A DNA stretch of 64,000 bases from Prunus persica (taxonomy: Eukaryota; Streptophyta; Magnoliopsida; Rosales; Rosaceae), in the NCBI RefSeq assembly GCF_000346465.2, contig NC_034009.1:22344706-22408705 (forward strand), in the 5' to 3' direction. Shown here one piece after another: positions 12,074-24,857 of the stretch (positions within the stretch are counted from its first letter, which is position 1; every line of letters starts with the position of its first letter). Position numbers and translations under genes: made by a program. The notes under the pieces are model-generated. The model made no database searches. It saw only the letters and a program-made list of their open reading frames with translations, and had not been told where the DNA came from.

Positions 12074-14378
12074 ATGGCTGTGAACCCTCAACTGTTCCCT
12101 AATGGCATGCCTGTTCCTTTTGTGAACGAGATGTTCGTTCTCGCCAGAGACGGCGTCGAGTTCGAGGTCGATAAGATTCCTGGGTTCGTTCTCACTTCTC
12201 AATTCCCTTCTCCTCAGTCATCTTCATCGTCATTCAATTTGCCATATTCTCTTACAAGTTTGATTTAATTGATGCCTCTCTTTCTCTTTGAAACATGGCC
12301 TTGCGCTTTAATTTGATTTTGCCAACACTAATTCATTCATTCATTCTGCTCTTTCAGTACCCAATTTGAATAAATAAAAATTATGGGGTATTGATTTGAA
12401 ATTTGATTGAATGTATGCCCAAAATCGTAGCTTGATTGATTTGTGTTGGGAGGGTGCAAGAATAAAAATGAGTAAATTGTTAATTTAATCCCATTTCCTG
12501 TTCTATTGGAGTGGGAAGATGGCAGTGTAGTAATTGCCTAATTTGGTGTTGAATTGTGCATTGCCTTCGACTTTCAGATCTGATGGTGGTCGTCTTAAAG
12601 CAAAGGGGACAATCTACTTGTCAAATATACGCATGGTCTTTGTTTCAAACAAGCCTGTTGGAAACTTTATTGCGTTTGATATGCCCCTGGTATGTGATAC
12701 GTAGTTTTAAGTCAACATTGCTTTCCTTCCATCGTTATTTTGCTTTTTCTTTGAGAGGTTCACTTGTAACTGAGTCAACTCGCAAAGTTTCTTTGCACCT
12801 AATGATTCTTCTGTAACCCTTTTTCTGTGATTGTGGGTTTCCATGACTTGTGGTTTTGATTTCCTGCATAGTGAATGTATCTTGACCAAAGATTCTGACT
12901 TTTATTTTGATGCCAAAATATGTTAACAAAGGAAGTTTTAACATTTATTGTTCTCTGGTGTAAGTCTCTGGACTTTTGTTCTTATTTTAATTGTGATTTT
13001 AACTGTGGAAGGTGGTCTCAAGAAGAGATTGGGATATTTTTCCTACGATAGATTTAGCATTTACACAGGGGAAATGTTCAGGGTAAAAAAAAATAGCTTT
13101 TAGGTTAAGATTAGAGTATTGTGAGCTACATTCAGACTTTGTATATGTCAAATACTTGTATTTGATGTTACTTCTGAGTTCTTCTTTCCCTTTTATTATA
13201 AGTGTGATTTAGATGAACTTTGATGATTTCTCTGCAATATATGTTACTTTGGGCTATTTAACATAGTTTGTAAAATCCTTGATACGATCTTATGATTGGA
13301 TCTCAAGTGCTCTCTTGTGGATCTTCTTAGGTAGGATCCTGATTTTGAAAACCCGGCATCTAACTTCCATTATCTAACAAAGAGTAATTCAAAATTATAA
13401 TATATTTAATCAACCTTTTATGTCACAATTTTGTCACAAACCTACAGCCAGCCATGATCCACCACTACAACAATCCTAATTTTCCCAGTGAATCACTTTT
13501 ATCCCACAGCAGTAATTTGCCACTATTTCTAACAACCGTTGGATATTATCCTATCCAACAGTTGCTGGGTTTCAGGTGCTCGCTGGTTCCTAATTCTAGG
13601 GGCTCAGGTGAGTGCTATTATTATTATGTGTAAGGCTAAAAAGTGCTGTTGTCTGTGATGATCGGCTTCCTTGTTTGAAGTTTGTAAGGATTCTTTTGTC
13701 TTGGTGCAGTTTTGGCACAAATTTGATGTCTTTTGCTGTCGCTCTTTTATATCCATTTATTTGCATCTCACTGACCTTTGTGTTGATTCATTCTTCAGCT
13801 TTATGTCCATGGTGAAAAGTTCAATCAACCAATTTTTTTCTGCAACAACATTTCTGGTCAAGTGGAGCCTGTAAGTATATCGGTTAGAAGGATTTCAATT
13901 ATTGTACATAAACCCTTTTATGATTTTGGAGATCTTATTTGTCTTGATGACTAATTTTAGGTAGTTCCAGAAAATCAGCATGGGGCTCTTTATTCCACTC
14001 ACTCATTCAAGATTTTGTTCAAAGAAGGGGGTTGTGGAACGTTTGTTCCGCTTTTTTTCAACTTGATCTCCTCAGTGAGACAATATAATCAACATCAACA
14101 CCCCAATGCAGGACCACAGCCTCATGTGGATCCTTTACAGGCAGCGCAAACTCCTGTTGATGAGATGATGAGACATGCGTAAGTGACATATTTTGCACAT
14201 AATTGCCATGTGTGCTTGTAGTCAAATGGATTTAGAGAAGGATCACTGGTTAAACTATGATTTTTTATTTTGCAGGTATGTCGATCCTAATGATCCAACG
14301 AGGATCTTCTTGCAGCAGCCTACTCCAGAGTCTCAGCTGAGGCGGCGCACATACCAGTCACAGCCCGCAGGACAGTAA
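12074..14378 (+). CDS. WBP2-like GRAM-domain protein (UPF0664 family), 5 exons
   Basis: Exons: 12074-12183, 12578-12689, 13799-13870, 13961-14178, 14276-14378, all with GT-AG borders. They give 204 residues. The start is the first ATG of the only in-frame open start (MAVNPQLFPNG). The N-terminal half is a GRAM/PH-like fold, with GVEFEVDKIPG, then GTIYLSNIRMVFV and NFIAFDMPL, then VHGEKFNQPIFF. A Pro/Gln-rich tail ends YQSQPAGQ. The family is related to animal WW-domain-binding protein 2 and to fungal stress-induced UPF0664 proteins. Its biochemical role in plants is not established, and no clear PPxY motif was seen here. The gene converges with the GT47 gene, whose stop lies 279 bp away. Splice positions are inferred by hand. 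Confidence 0.88.
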
Positions 14379-14656
14379 ATGTAGTTTTAATTATAAATAA
14401 ACGTACATGTTATAAGAACCTCCAAAAGCGTGCTGTGTAACTGAATTATAGAAGACTGTTTCTACTTGTATATTCACTGAGATGTCTATTTACCCTTTTA
14501 TTGTGAAGAAGAATCCGTTGAATCTTTCACTGTGGATGAATTACATTTTGGCCTTGAATATGTGATTCAGAATATGGTGCAAGCCATACATGGCATGGCA
14601 AGATTTTATGCGTCACAAGTGTAAAATATACAATTTTCAAAGCCTCAACCGTTCAA

Positions 14657-16052
14657 TTAGGAAGACAGACGCAGGGAGCTCCTTTTGAGCCACAACTGGT
14701 AAGCAGTCATGTAGAAAGAGTCATAGCCCTTGGGAGTCTCATGCCAAACAAAATGCCTTCGAACCTCACACAAATTATGGTACATGCTCATGTACTTTCG
14801 TCTTGTTATCGACAACAATGTCCTCTTCAACAAGGCAACATCGCCATTGTTGACAATAACTGAAAACTTGCTCCAGTCTAATACATTGGCAAATGGAAGC
14901 TCGTAGTGGTTGGAAATTATAACAGGAACGCACCCATAATGTACGGCATCGCTCACCCTGGCAGTGTTGACCTCATAGCCTTTAACATGGAGGCAATACT
15001 TGCTCCTCCTAAACCCCTCCTCATAAGGGTAAGATGGTTGCCCTGGGAATATATCCATGTATGTCTCATTGCCCCATAAATCTACCAGCTGCTGCCGGAT
15101 ATTAGAGTTTTGAATTCGGCCCGCAAAGTACACAAGCTTATCCCTGCATCCGGAAAAATATCACATCTTATGTTATGTTGTTAAACTGCCAATCTAAAAA
15201 ATCAAAAATCAAATATATCAACAAAAATGTTGGATTACAAATACAAATCTCAATTGAGAAAAGTGAGTGATTTAAGGGTTACCTGGCATGTGGGGGGTTG
15301 AGGGCATGCTGAGGAGGGCGAGGCCAAACTTGGGGCAAGGCAACATCTTTGTGGGTAACGTAGAATCTTTGGAAGTAGCTGGAGGAGCAAGTGAGCTGAA
15401 TGGCATTGTTGCGCAACCCAACATGTTTGGAGGAGGCCTCTCGACAAACAGAGTGACAGCAGGCATAGAAATGGTCAGAGCCTAGAGAGGCATTCCAGAA
15501 GGGCAAATCTTGGCTGATGCTGGTGGTGTATCGGGCAACAAAATCTGCAATGGACGGCTCAGAATGGACACGTGGGTCGTTTCTGAGGAGATTGACTGAG
15601 AAGGGTAGGAAGAAGAGATTGGCTTTTTCTGGGTTGGTGGTGATGAGGGAGCTGCTAAGCAGAGACAGCTTGAACATGTGCTCGCTGAAGTAGTTTCCGA
15701 GTTTTGGATCGAATGGGTTTGGGTGGGGAAGGAAAATGGAAGCAGAGGAAGCAAAAGAAGAAGAAGCAGAATTGGTGGGATAAACATAAATCTTGAAGCT
15801 TTGGATCATGTCTTCAAAGTCAGCAGCAAAGAGCTGCCAGTTGTGGTAAGGACCCGAATCTACAGGAAGTGGTGTGGGAGGAGAAGCTGAGAGACGACCC
15901 AAATTGGAAGGGCTGCCTTGTTCTTCTGACGAATGAAGGAGAAAGATGGCAAACCAGGAAGCTGAAGAGACTGCCAGCAGCAGCAGCACGGTCAGGAGCA
16001 GCCGGCGTTTGAGTTTAGGCATTTTGTTCAGAAATAAGCACGCAGGCTTCAT
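14657..16052 (-). CDS. Exostosin-family glycosyltransferase (GT47), 2 exons
   Basis: Exons: 15283-16052 and 14657-15143, giving 418 residues. The N-terminus is a short basic tail followed by one membrane segment (about residues 17-40, LLLTVLLLLAVSSASWF), as in Golgi type II enzymes. A Ser/Pro stem and the exostosin domain follow. Landmarks are QSFKIYVYP, ANLFFLPFSV, the Cys-containing DHFYACCHSVCRE and, in exon 2, LVYFAGRIQNSNIRQ. Further on come RRSKYCLHVKGYEVNTARV and CVPVIISNHYELPF, the conserved C-terminal sugar-nucleotide region. GT47 members build cell-wall polysaccharides such as xyloglucan, pectin or xylan side chains. The exact acceptor cannot be read from sequence. Length is typical for the family. 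Confidence 0.9.
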
Positions 16053-16059
16053 CTTTGGT

Positions 16060-17097
16060 TCTTGTCTGTCGATCCAGACTTGCTAGCATAGAGACGCTCG
16101 CTGACGGGTCACAAACCGACGATAAATAATGCAAAGGATGATAAAAAAAACACAAAATCCACCTAAAATTACAAAACAGGCCATTTATTTGTTTTTAATT
16201 GACACCTTCAAAGATTTGGTTTACACATGAATTTATTAACTTAAATATGAATCTCTAATTAACTGAAATCTACAATATTGAAATCCTAATAAATACATTT
16301 ATATGTGAAATTATTCAACCATTTTTTGGTATTTCGTTGAGCAACCCGAAGTTGGCATACAATATAGAGGAAAGAAAGCAAATTTTGATACACGAAAGTA
16401 AGAATATACTCCAATAAGAATTTTATGGTGAGATGGTTAAGGATTTCTAATTTCATTAATTGAATCGCATGTATGAGAAATATGTAACTCACTAACAAAT
16501 CTAATGAATGGTCATTACTCAAAAAGCTCCCGATAGGAATGAATATTGAATAATTTACCAAGAAAAACAAATCATATAGAAAATAAAAATGTAATACCTC
16601 CTTAATGACGACAAACATGCTAAGTGAACTGTTAAATTGTAAAATGGAGAAAGATAACAAGAAGTGAGAAAGGGAGATGGAAGAAGGAAAAGAAGACAAA
16701 TGAGCAAATAAACAAGCAAATTTCACACTCCATGCCAAAAAGAAGAAACATATCAGAAAAAGAAAAAAAAAGAAAAAAGGAAAAATATATATAAATTGCA
16801 CCAAAATAATTGAGTTGTAATAGGAAATGCCTAATTTTCTTATTATTTACTAAAACTTGTTTATTTATATTGGCTTTTGACTTCATCACGATGAACCAAT
16901 GAAGAGGGGCGTTTGGAGGGTGTGGGGCTTCAGGTTGGGCCACATCACCATATTTTCTGATTATTTATGTTGAAAGCTGAAGAAGGAAGATGAAACCAGC
17001 TTACCCATTCTGAAGAAGAGTGACAAGAGAGTGGAATTTGCAGAGAATATACAAGCTTTCGTTGTTGGGTTACAACAATTGACGTAAGAAAAAAAGC
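16060..17097. other. Divergent promoter region between GT47 and DUF1350 genes
   Basis: AT-rich spacer of about 1 kb between two divergently transcribed genes. The reading frames in it are low complexity (Phe/Leu runs on the minus strand) and were not accepted. A TATATATA-type stretch lies near 16790. No defined regulatory box could be assigned. Confidence 0.5.
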
Positions 17098-17977
17098 ATG
17101 GCCAGTTGGGTAAGGAGCCCGCAGCCTCATCCCCATCTCCATCCTCATCAATCTTTCAACAAGCGGCTTCTAATTCAACCGCAAAGTCGTACTTTCAGGC
17201 TTTCAAATTCCCATCGCCATCTTCGGAGGAGAATTTACTGTAACTATGATGACGATGCCACCAAGAAACAATCACAGCCGCAAGCTCCACAGCCAACTGG
17301 GATCAAGCTCTACTCTGAGATTGAGAGGTTATGTTTTATTATGCCCCTTTCTTTCAGCTTTGTTATGATGGCTGATGCAATTGTTTGTTTGCCCTCGGGT
17401 TAAATCTACACTCCAATTCAAAGCTTGTTCTTTTATCTACGTACAGATTACTTACGGAGACTGTAAGGCAATCCCAAGGTCGCTGGGCTGGTTCAAGCGA
17501 CTGGACTCAAGTGGAGGTGTAATTTCATTTCGTTCTCTTATAGCTTTTCAGATGATCACACGTTTACATTTTTTTTTTTTAATGCACAAAGCTTTTCTGG
17601 ATAAGTTGACCAATAACAGGATTTCAAATTTTGTTCTCTTATGTTTATTTGCTGTGATGAATTATGTCTTGGGAATCATTTACAGGTTGTTTATTAGTTA
17701 AAAGTAGAATATGCAGGTGAATTCTAGGTGCAAATTGGCTTTAGGTTGAAACTTGATCGAATTTGCATATTCTTTTTGTTAAGATACAAAAGCAAGATTT
17801 ATAATATTCAAAACCATACAAACAAACAATATATGTCAAACACCCCACACAACCAGGTAGTGGCTGCGAGTGTTAATCCAAGAAACTTTCTCTAGCATTT
17901 CATGTCTGACTTGAAAGCCGGCTAACAATGTTTCAAGGAATAAGGAGTATATGTTGGACAGTGTCTGTACAAAAGCA

Positions 17978-18013
<36 letters not shown>

Positions 18014-20462
18014 GAAGGATTCGTAACCACACTAAACCAATCTATCATTATCTATCTCAGGGGGCATGGGTTCTCAAACCAAAAACCTCAGAACCCAAGG
18101 CCGTTGTACATTTTATTGGTGGCATATTTGTTGGAGCTGCCCCTCAACTTACCTACCGCATGTTTCTTGAGCGCCTCTCAGAAAGGTGAGATTCAATTCA
18201 AACTTTGGTTGTCTAATAATGAGCTTGTATAGTCCATATCATGCTAGTATAGCTATGTATGTACACTTTGGATCCCTATGTTACATGATTCAATCTGATT
18301 CTTTAAAGGTCCAGAGCATTGTGGTTGTTATAGAAAGTTGTGTTTGGTCCTAGTCTATCTACTATTGGTAGATTATGATGGAGTTTTCTGCTTTTAAGAA
18401 AGAAGAAAAATATGATTCAGCCTTTTCTGTGCTGTAGGGGTATTTTGGTGATTGCAACACCATATGCTAGTGGATTTGATCACTTCTTCATTGCAGATGA
18501 AGTCCAATTCAAATTTGATCGGTGTTATCGGTTTCTTAAAGAGACGGTGTGTTTCTATTTATTATTTTCAGAATCTGTATGTTTGTTGTTCTGCTTAATT
18601 TTCTTCCCTAGGTAAACAAAACCTAAGATTCTTGATTATACAGGTTCAAGATCTTCCTACTTTCGGCATTGGCCATTCTTTGGGATCTGTCATCCACCTT
18701 CTGATCGGTATTGCCTTTTAGTTTTTCCCTAACAAACTGTTCTTACTGGTGCAAATGATTGGGGTTTTAGAAATTCACTACGTTAGTGACTCCGGTCAGG
18801 TTCAAGATATGCTGTTCAAAGAAATGGGAATGTGTTGATGGCATTCAATAACAAGGTATTTTACCTCCTGAATTCATTATTATACATGTCAGAACTTGGT
18901 GAGAAGAGAAGAAATTGAGATAACTAGAGGTGGAATCCTCTCTTTTAAAAATTTAGAGGTGCAGCATTTCAGCTCATAATTCTATAGAAAGAAATTTAGC
19001 AGCACATCCTTTATATTCCCCCTTGTTTTTGCCTAGTTTCTTTGTGTGACCAAGTGGATAGAAATTTTCAAGATTATTTCTTTTTTAACTTTTACATTTT
19101 TCTTCCAATTCCTTATTTATTTAGGCAGAAACCAGTTGAATTGTACACGTTCTTTTCTTATCTCATGCCCTCAACACATGCATCATATTTACTTCATGGA
19201 AAAGGAACAAAAAATAAGAAGTAAAACTTACACGCAGACACCCGCAGAATCACTCTACATATGGTTTTTCAAACTATTTCTGTAGAACATTTGAGATTGA
19301 AATTTTTTGTTCTTCCTTGATTTAACAGGAGGCAAGCTCAGCTGTTCCTCTGTTCTCACCTGTTCTTGTTCCAGTGGCTCAAGGCCTCGGACCAATTTTA
19401 TCTCAGATTGCATCATCACCAACAGTCCGCTTTGGGGTGGGAGTTATATTATTAATGTCTTATATATGTGCGTGTCTATATATCTGTATATTTTAGTTTT
19501 TGAACCATGCCACATAAAGCTTGATTATATGATCATCTCATCAAGTAAGTGCATTTATTCATTTCTAGCGATTAATATGTTTAGTAACAACTGTCTCATC
19601 AATTCTTATGAAAATGCTTGCAGGCAGAAATGACTTTGAAGCAATTTGAAAACCTTAGCCCTCCCATCATGAAGCAAGTTCTTCCTTTAGTTGAGCAGCT
19701 CCCTCCCTTGTATATGGACTTAGTTAAGGGAAGAGAAGATTTTGTTCCAAAACCTGAAGAAACTCGGCGACTTGTAAGCAAACCTATAACTATTTACAAG
19801 TTAATTCTATGCTTCCCTTAATCAAGTCATTGTACTTTTTTTATTATAAGAATTCAAATTTGAGTTAAGGTTTACAACTTACATTTTCCATTTATTGACA
19901 TTTTCTTCAGATAAAATCGTACTATGGTATTTCCAGGAATCTTCTGGTGAAGTTTCAGGATGATACAATTGATGAGACTTCAATATTAGCACAGTTGCTA
20001 AGTTCAGATTCAGCCATCAGTTCTATGCTAGACATGTCAATTCGCTTATTGCCTGGAGATCACGGGCTTCCTTTGCAACAGGTGATTTTTGTGCCAACCA
20101 TTTAGTGGGGAATATATTTCCGTAGCTTTTACTTCTGGAAATGTATGCTTAGAATCCCTGAGTGCAGTTCCAATTTGTCCATCTCTGTCAAAGAGACAAG
20201 CAATTTAGATAATATTTCTATCATGCAGGCTCTCCCAGACGTGCCTCCAGCAATGGCAGATGCAGTAAATCGTGGAAGTGAGATTTTGGCCAATCTCACC
20301 GTGGGGACACCATGGGAGACAGTTGCTAAAGAAGTAGGCAACTCATTAGGCGTGGATTCAAAGATCCTTCGTGCAGAAATATCTAAAGACATAGGCCTGC
20401 TTGTGGATGTGGTTGTATCTTGGATAGCTTCCAACACAGGTCCAAAGCTTTTGAAGCCGTGA
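17098..20462 (+). CDS. DUF1350 family protein, alpha/beta-hydrolase-like, 10 exons
   Basis: Exons: 17098-17327, 17447-17516, 18061-18185, 18438-18546, 18644-18707, 18800-18855, 19329-19436, 19624-19773, 19911-20081, 20229-20462. The frame closes cleanly to 438 residues. The N-terminus (MASWVRSP, rich in His, Ser, Arg and poor in acidic residues) looks like a plastid transit peptide. The domain starts at about residue 100 with KAVVHFIGGIFVGAAPQLTY. It contains GIGHSLGSVIHLL, a nucleophile-elbow-type motif, and ends WIASNTGPKLLKP. DUF1350 is found in plants and cyanobacteria and has no agreed reaction. A (CT)n run of about 28 bp lies in intron 2 at 17983-18010, with pyrimidine tracts before most acceptors. 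The gene converges with RAD52-2-like. Confidence 0.88.
17983..18010. repeat. (CT)n microsatellite in an intron
   Basis: About 14 CT units lie 50 bp before the exon 3 acceptor of the DUF1350 gene. The tract may act as an extended polypyrimidine tract, and its length is likely variable between accessions. Confidence 0.85.
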
Positions 20463-20996
20463 AGAGTTGGACAAGCAATAGCATACACATGAGAGACAGC
20501 AATTGTTATCTCACTTAGACAAGGATATGATATTTAACAGGACAATGAAAGGAATTGATTTGGAAACAAAGTCTTGTTCATATTCAGTTTTATCTTCATT
20601 TCATGTAATTTCAGAGACGCCCAATTATAGAAGTAATCAAACATGTTTTTACACACCAAAGCCTTTGTTTAAATGCAGATGTACATCATTGTGGTTTGTA
20701 ATGTTTAACAGAAACAAGCAGCATTTTGAAACAAGGAGAAGACTGTTCCATTTGATTCATAAATATCTGACTTTGTATCTAATGTCTACAGCATTAGACA
20801 TGAATGGATCTGCAGTGTTCGCACCATTATTTGTTTCCCACAATCTGAACCATATAAATATGAGACCAGTTTATAAACTTTATATGACAGCTCATTTGTC
20901 AGATATTTACATCAACAGGCAGAACTATCTGACTTCATAACGAACTAAACAAAAAGATGCCACAATGAGAAGGTCAACCCTCCTGCCATCCTGCGT

Positions 20997-23597
20997 CTAA
21001 TCTTCATGATACAGATAGAGGCCAAGGCCAAACCGAGCACATGCTCTGCAGAAAGCTATTTCCTCCGCTGCGGTAACTGGATCGGCATTGCGGCCATCAC
21101 TGGGCGATACTGTTCCAGTTGACTCACGGTGTGCCTGAAATTGGTGTGTCAGAACATCTGTAAGAAATTAGGACTGTAATAAAACATCATTCATGTTCAA
21201 CTCCATCGGCCTACGGTTAAGTCGCAAATAGCCAAAGTAACACTGGATTGACTTCTTTTTTCTTTAATTAGGTCACTCGTGTCTTGTTAACTGAAAGATC
21301 GAACTAGGGGCACCTTAGAGCATATGAGATTTACAATTGAACTTGTAGAGATAAAGGATATGAAAAGAATCCATGGCAGTTAAATCACATTAAACAGGGT
21401 CAAAACCCCACTTCCCAAAAAAAAGCATCCAAGGAGTAATTGAACACCAAGTTACCTCACTGCCTTTAGTTTTCAACTGGAAGAGACAGACAAATTCTAA
21501 TTATTTACTTCAGTTCATTCAGTTGCCTTGTTTCAATAGTGTATTGTCCAGGGTAAAAGGCTTTGTGCCCCTTTAGATATCATCTACTCGCCTGCAAAAA
21601 CATTTTCTATCCCACCCAAGTCTATCTTAGAAACCATTATGAAAATGCTATAAAGCACATCAGCAAACAAAATTGACTAGAGGAAAGAGGTTCTGTAAAT
21701 AATCCTCTTTACACTATCAGCATCTTCTATGTCTTACTATTCACAAATAAGATACCCACAACTTGTGTGGAAGCTAGAGTATCTAGTCAATTGGCTACTC
21801 TCAAGACTGCAATCACAACTTCCCATAAAGACATAATTCAGCGATTTCCAGCCCTTTGCATATCATACACCTAATGTAGTACAAAAGGCAATCACCACAC
21901 CTAACTCCCAGAATACAAGGATCATCATCAGAATAACCTTAGGTTTCAATAGACTGTCTCCCTAACCAAAGGAGGTCCCTAGATGCTTTAGCACTTAAGG
22001 AAAATTCATGGAGATCCCTCAGAATTAAATACAGAATACTCTGAAAGAGATCAACAGATTCCCAAGTTCTTATGCCATCTCTTTTTCATCATGCTTAGCA
22101 TCTTTCATAACCTTGGATTCAACTGAAATCATTATTCAGACATGTGTACAAAATTAAAGTTTATAGATCATAACCTTCAAAACCAACACGTTCCCCTTTT
22201 AGTGGAGTATAAAAGAACCAACTAATACTAAGGGAATTTTTCATAAGATTAAACATAAGACCCAAAAGTGCTAGTCAACCACCGCCGAAACCACTCACAA
22301 CAAGAGACAGAAAACAGATGTAATCAAGTAACAACTAAGGTGGAATGAGTATTGTTGAACAGCATTATTAGTTAATAGACATGATATAAGGTAATATAGA
22401 AATACACCACTCTAAATGGAAGAAGAGCAATACCTCTCCATCAGATCCACGTATAGTGACACGGTATACCACAGTCACACTTCCATTGTCAGAAAATATT
22501 ACATCACGGATTTCTCCACACCATCCTGCCAAAAGAGTGTTAACAAGTAATAGCATATAGAGAATTATAAACATTTAAAGGGTGGAGGAAATTAAAATAA
22601 GTTTACTATCGGAAATCCACTCTAAATGGCAAGAGAGTAGTTGGCGAAGTTCCTGCTAATAGATTTGAAATGGGTTGGTAACCTTAAGACTCTGTCTCAA
22701 ACTCATAACACATTGGGGTTTGCAAACCAAACGAATTTGAATTGAGTACAATGCTGAATGCAATAACTACATAATGACTCACTAGTCACCGCTAGAGGGC
22801 CCAAGCATTTGTATGTGCACATAATATGACATGTACTTGCCAAAATGCATGAGAAAAATGAAGATGCAGATATCTAATTGCTTGTTGAAAGCAGACATGG
22901 ATGGATGTATAAGTTGATGAATAGGCTATGGTACTATAGAACACATAATAACAGTTGAAAACACACGAACTACTACGCATTGGTTATAGAAGGGCGTAAT
23001 AGATTGCCTAATATTGTCTGAAAATAATAATAAAAAAAGGTTGGATTTTTTACAACAATAAAATTGAAATGATAATAACAATGGTCAAATTGAGAAGCTG
23101 AGGTGAAGAGAGGACACACCAGGAGCGTAGAAGCTCAACATCCGGTTCGCATGGTACCTACCCAATACAAAATTACACAAACTTTACATGAGATTTGATT
23201 GGGAACAGAGAAAATCAACAAAAACAGAAAATGAAAACTACCAGGGGATGAAGGTGGAGTGATGGTGAGGAGGTGCTTGGATGATGTTATCAGGGATTCT
23301 CTTGTTGAGGTCTCTGAGGATTTCAGCGAGAGGGCGGGTGATGCAGGAAGAGTTGGAAGACGAAAACGACTTGTCTAACGGCACCACATAGTTGGAATTG
23401 GGCACTCCCCCTGCCTTCTTGCCGCCATCGCTGCTGCTGCTGCTCTTGCATGTGATCATACAAACCCCTCCCGCTCTCCTCCGAGCCCAGATTCCATCTC
23501 CGACCAGTCGGGTCCGGAGCCGGACCTCACCGGCCAGAGAGAAAACGGGTACGCACTTTGGGAGCAAGGCATTGCTGCTATTGGTCTGCAAAGCCAT
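20997..23597 (-). CDS. RAD52-2: RAD52-like DNA repair protein, organellar type (RAD52-2-like), 4 exons
   Basis: Exons on the minus strand: 23242-23597, 23120-23157, 22434-22525, 20997-21134, giving 207 residues. The first ATG (MALQTNSSN) is preferred because the longer open frame upstream has no ATG. The Ser/Arg-rich leader to about residue 75 fits plastid targeting. The conserved part then runs VPNSNYVVPLDK, LAEILRDLNKRIPDNI, ANRMLSFYAPGWCGE, SVTVVYRVTIRGSDGE and finally ARFGLGLYLYHED. These are hallmarks of plant RAD52-like (ODB1) proteins, which bind single-stranded DNA and anneal strands in recombination and organelle genome repair. Exon 2 is only 38 bp, and the last intron is about 1.3 kb. 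Plastid rather than mitochondrial targeting is inferred from resemblance to the Arabidopsis RAD52-2 form. Confidence 0.9.
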
Positions 23598-24088
23598 TAG
23601 AAAGTCCACGAGCAACAACAACAACAGCAACACAGAAAGTCTCTCTTTCAAAGATACAAAGTCTGGGATGGACTGGTAGATGCAAAGATGATCGATCGAT
23701 GGTTCAAATTCTAACAAAATTGCGAGATGTGTCTGCAAAGATCACACCTTTTTTTTTCTGAGTATTTTTCGTTGGCTTTGTGTTCTCATTTACTTACTAG
23801 TCTTCCTGTCTGAAACTCTCTGACAGTGACAGACCTACTACAATACCCGACCCGAACCGCAAATGGATCCAGATCCCAAACCCCTCTTAATCTCAAATTG
23901 TTTTTTGGTTGTTGTGAAAGGACTAACAGAGGTAGTTTTTCTAAAAAGGGAATAAACATACTGCAGCCGTTGTGTCATATCTACCAGCGTTGGATAGTTG
24001 AATCGTCTATATCTTATAAAGAATACTGTTATTTCTATCCACATGTTCTATTTTTTCACTAATCTTATATTCTCACTCACCGTATAAT

Positions 24089-24857
24089 AAATGTCACATG
24101 AATTTATACTTCAATTTCAATTTGTCACTTTAAAGAAAATCATTAAAAAAATCCATAATTTATCATCTGACTTTAATTTTTCATAGATTTTAAGGGTATT
24201 TTAGTATTTCTATTTTCAAGGATATTTTAAAAATGGAAAAATCATTATAATTTTTTTAATAGTTTAAATAATTAAAATTGAAAAAAAAAAATCACCTTCC
24301 CCCTCCCCTATGCTCTACTGGCGGCTCCAACCAACCCTGTTCATCTTGAAATCCATTCCTCCTTCCTTTTTCTATTTTTTAATGAGCATTCCCCCTTCCT
24401 TATTCACAACCCCTTCCTCCTCTATCGACCATGAAACACATATCCTCCACACACAAATTTTCTCAACCCACCCAAACCGAGTCCACCTTTTTTTTTTTTT
24501 TTGTGTGGGTATTTTTCCATTTCCATTCTCAATGAATACCATTAAAAAAAATTAATAGAGTCTCAGAGAGAGAGAAAAGGAGAGAGAGAGATGGACTAGA
24601 GGGGGGAAGAGGCACCTGTGCGATGTGTTTTGAAGACAGGTGGGGTTGGTGTGGGGGAGAAAGGGAGAGATGTCACTTTTTTCTCTCTTTTTTTTTTTTG
24701 AAAATGGAAAGAATAAAATACCCTTAAAAATGGATGAAAAACTGAATAGTATTAAAGTCAGATGACAAATCATGAATTTTGAAAAATTAAGACGTTTCTG
24801 TTAAATTTTTCTTTAAGGTGACAAATTGAAACTAAGGTATAAGTCTATGTGACATTT
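24089..24857. mobile_element. MITE-like element with ~150-bp terminal inverted repeats
   Basis: The left arm from AAATGTCACAT at 24089 to TTAAGGGTATTTTAGT near 24205 reappears inverted from about 24710 to ATGTGACATTT at 24857. Shared inner blocks are TTTCAATTTGTCAC and TCATCTGACTTTAAT. The interior is CT/GA-rich simple sequence without a real frame. The size and arms suggest a non-autonomous TIR element, and no clear target duplication was found. Confidence 0.75.

Noticed and set aside
16286..16943. Long Phe/Leu-rich minus-strand frames in the GT47-DUF1350 spacer
   Set aside because: Low-complexity AT-rich sequence with no conserved motif, lying in the expected divergent promoter region.
23598..23738. 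Longer N-terminus for the RAD52-2-like protein
   Set aside because: No ATG is present in this extension, and MALQ at 23597 gives the usual start.
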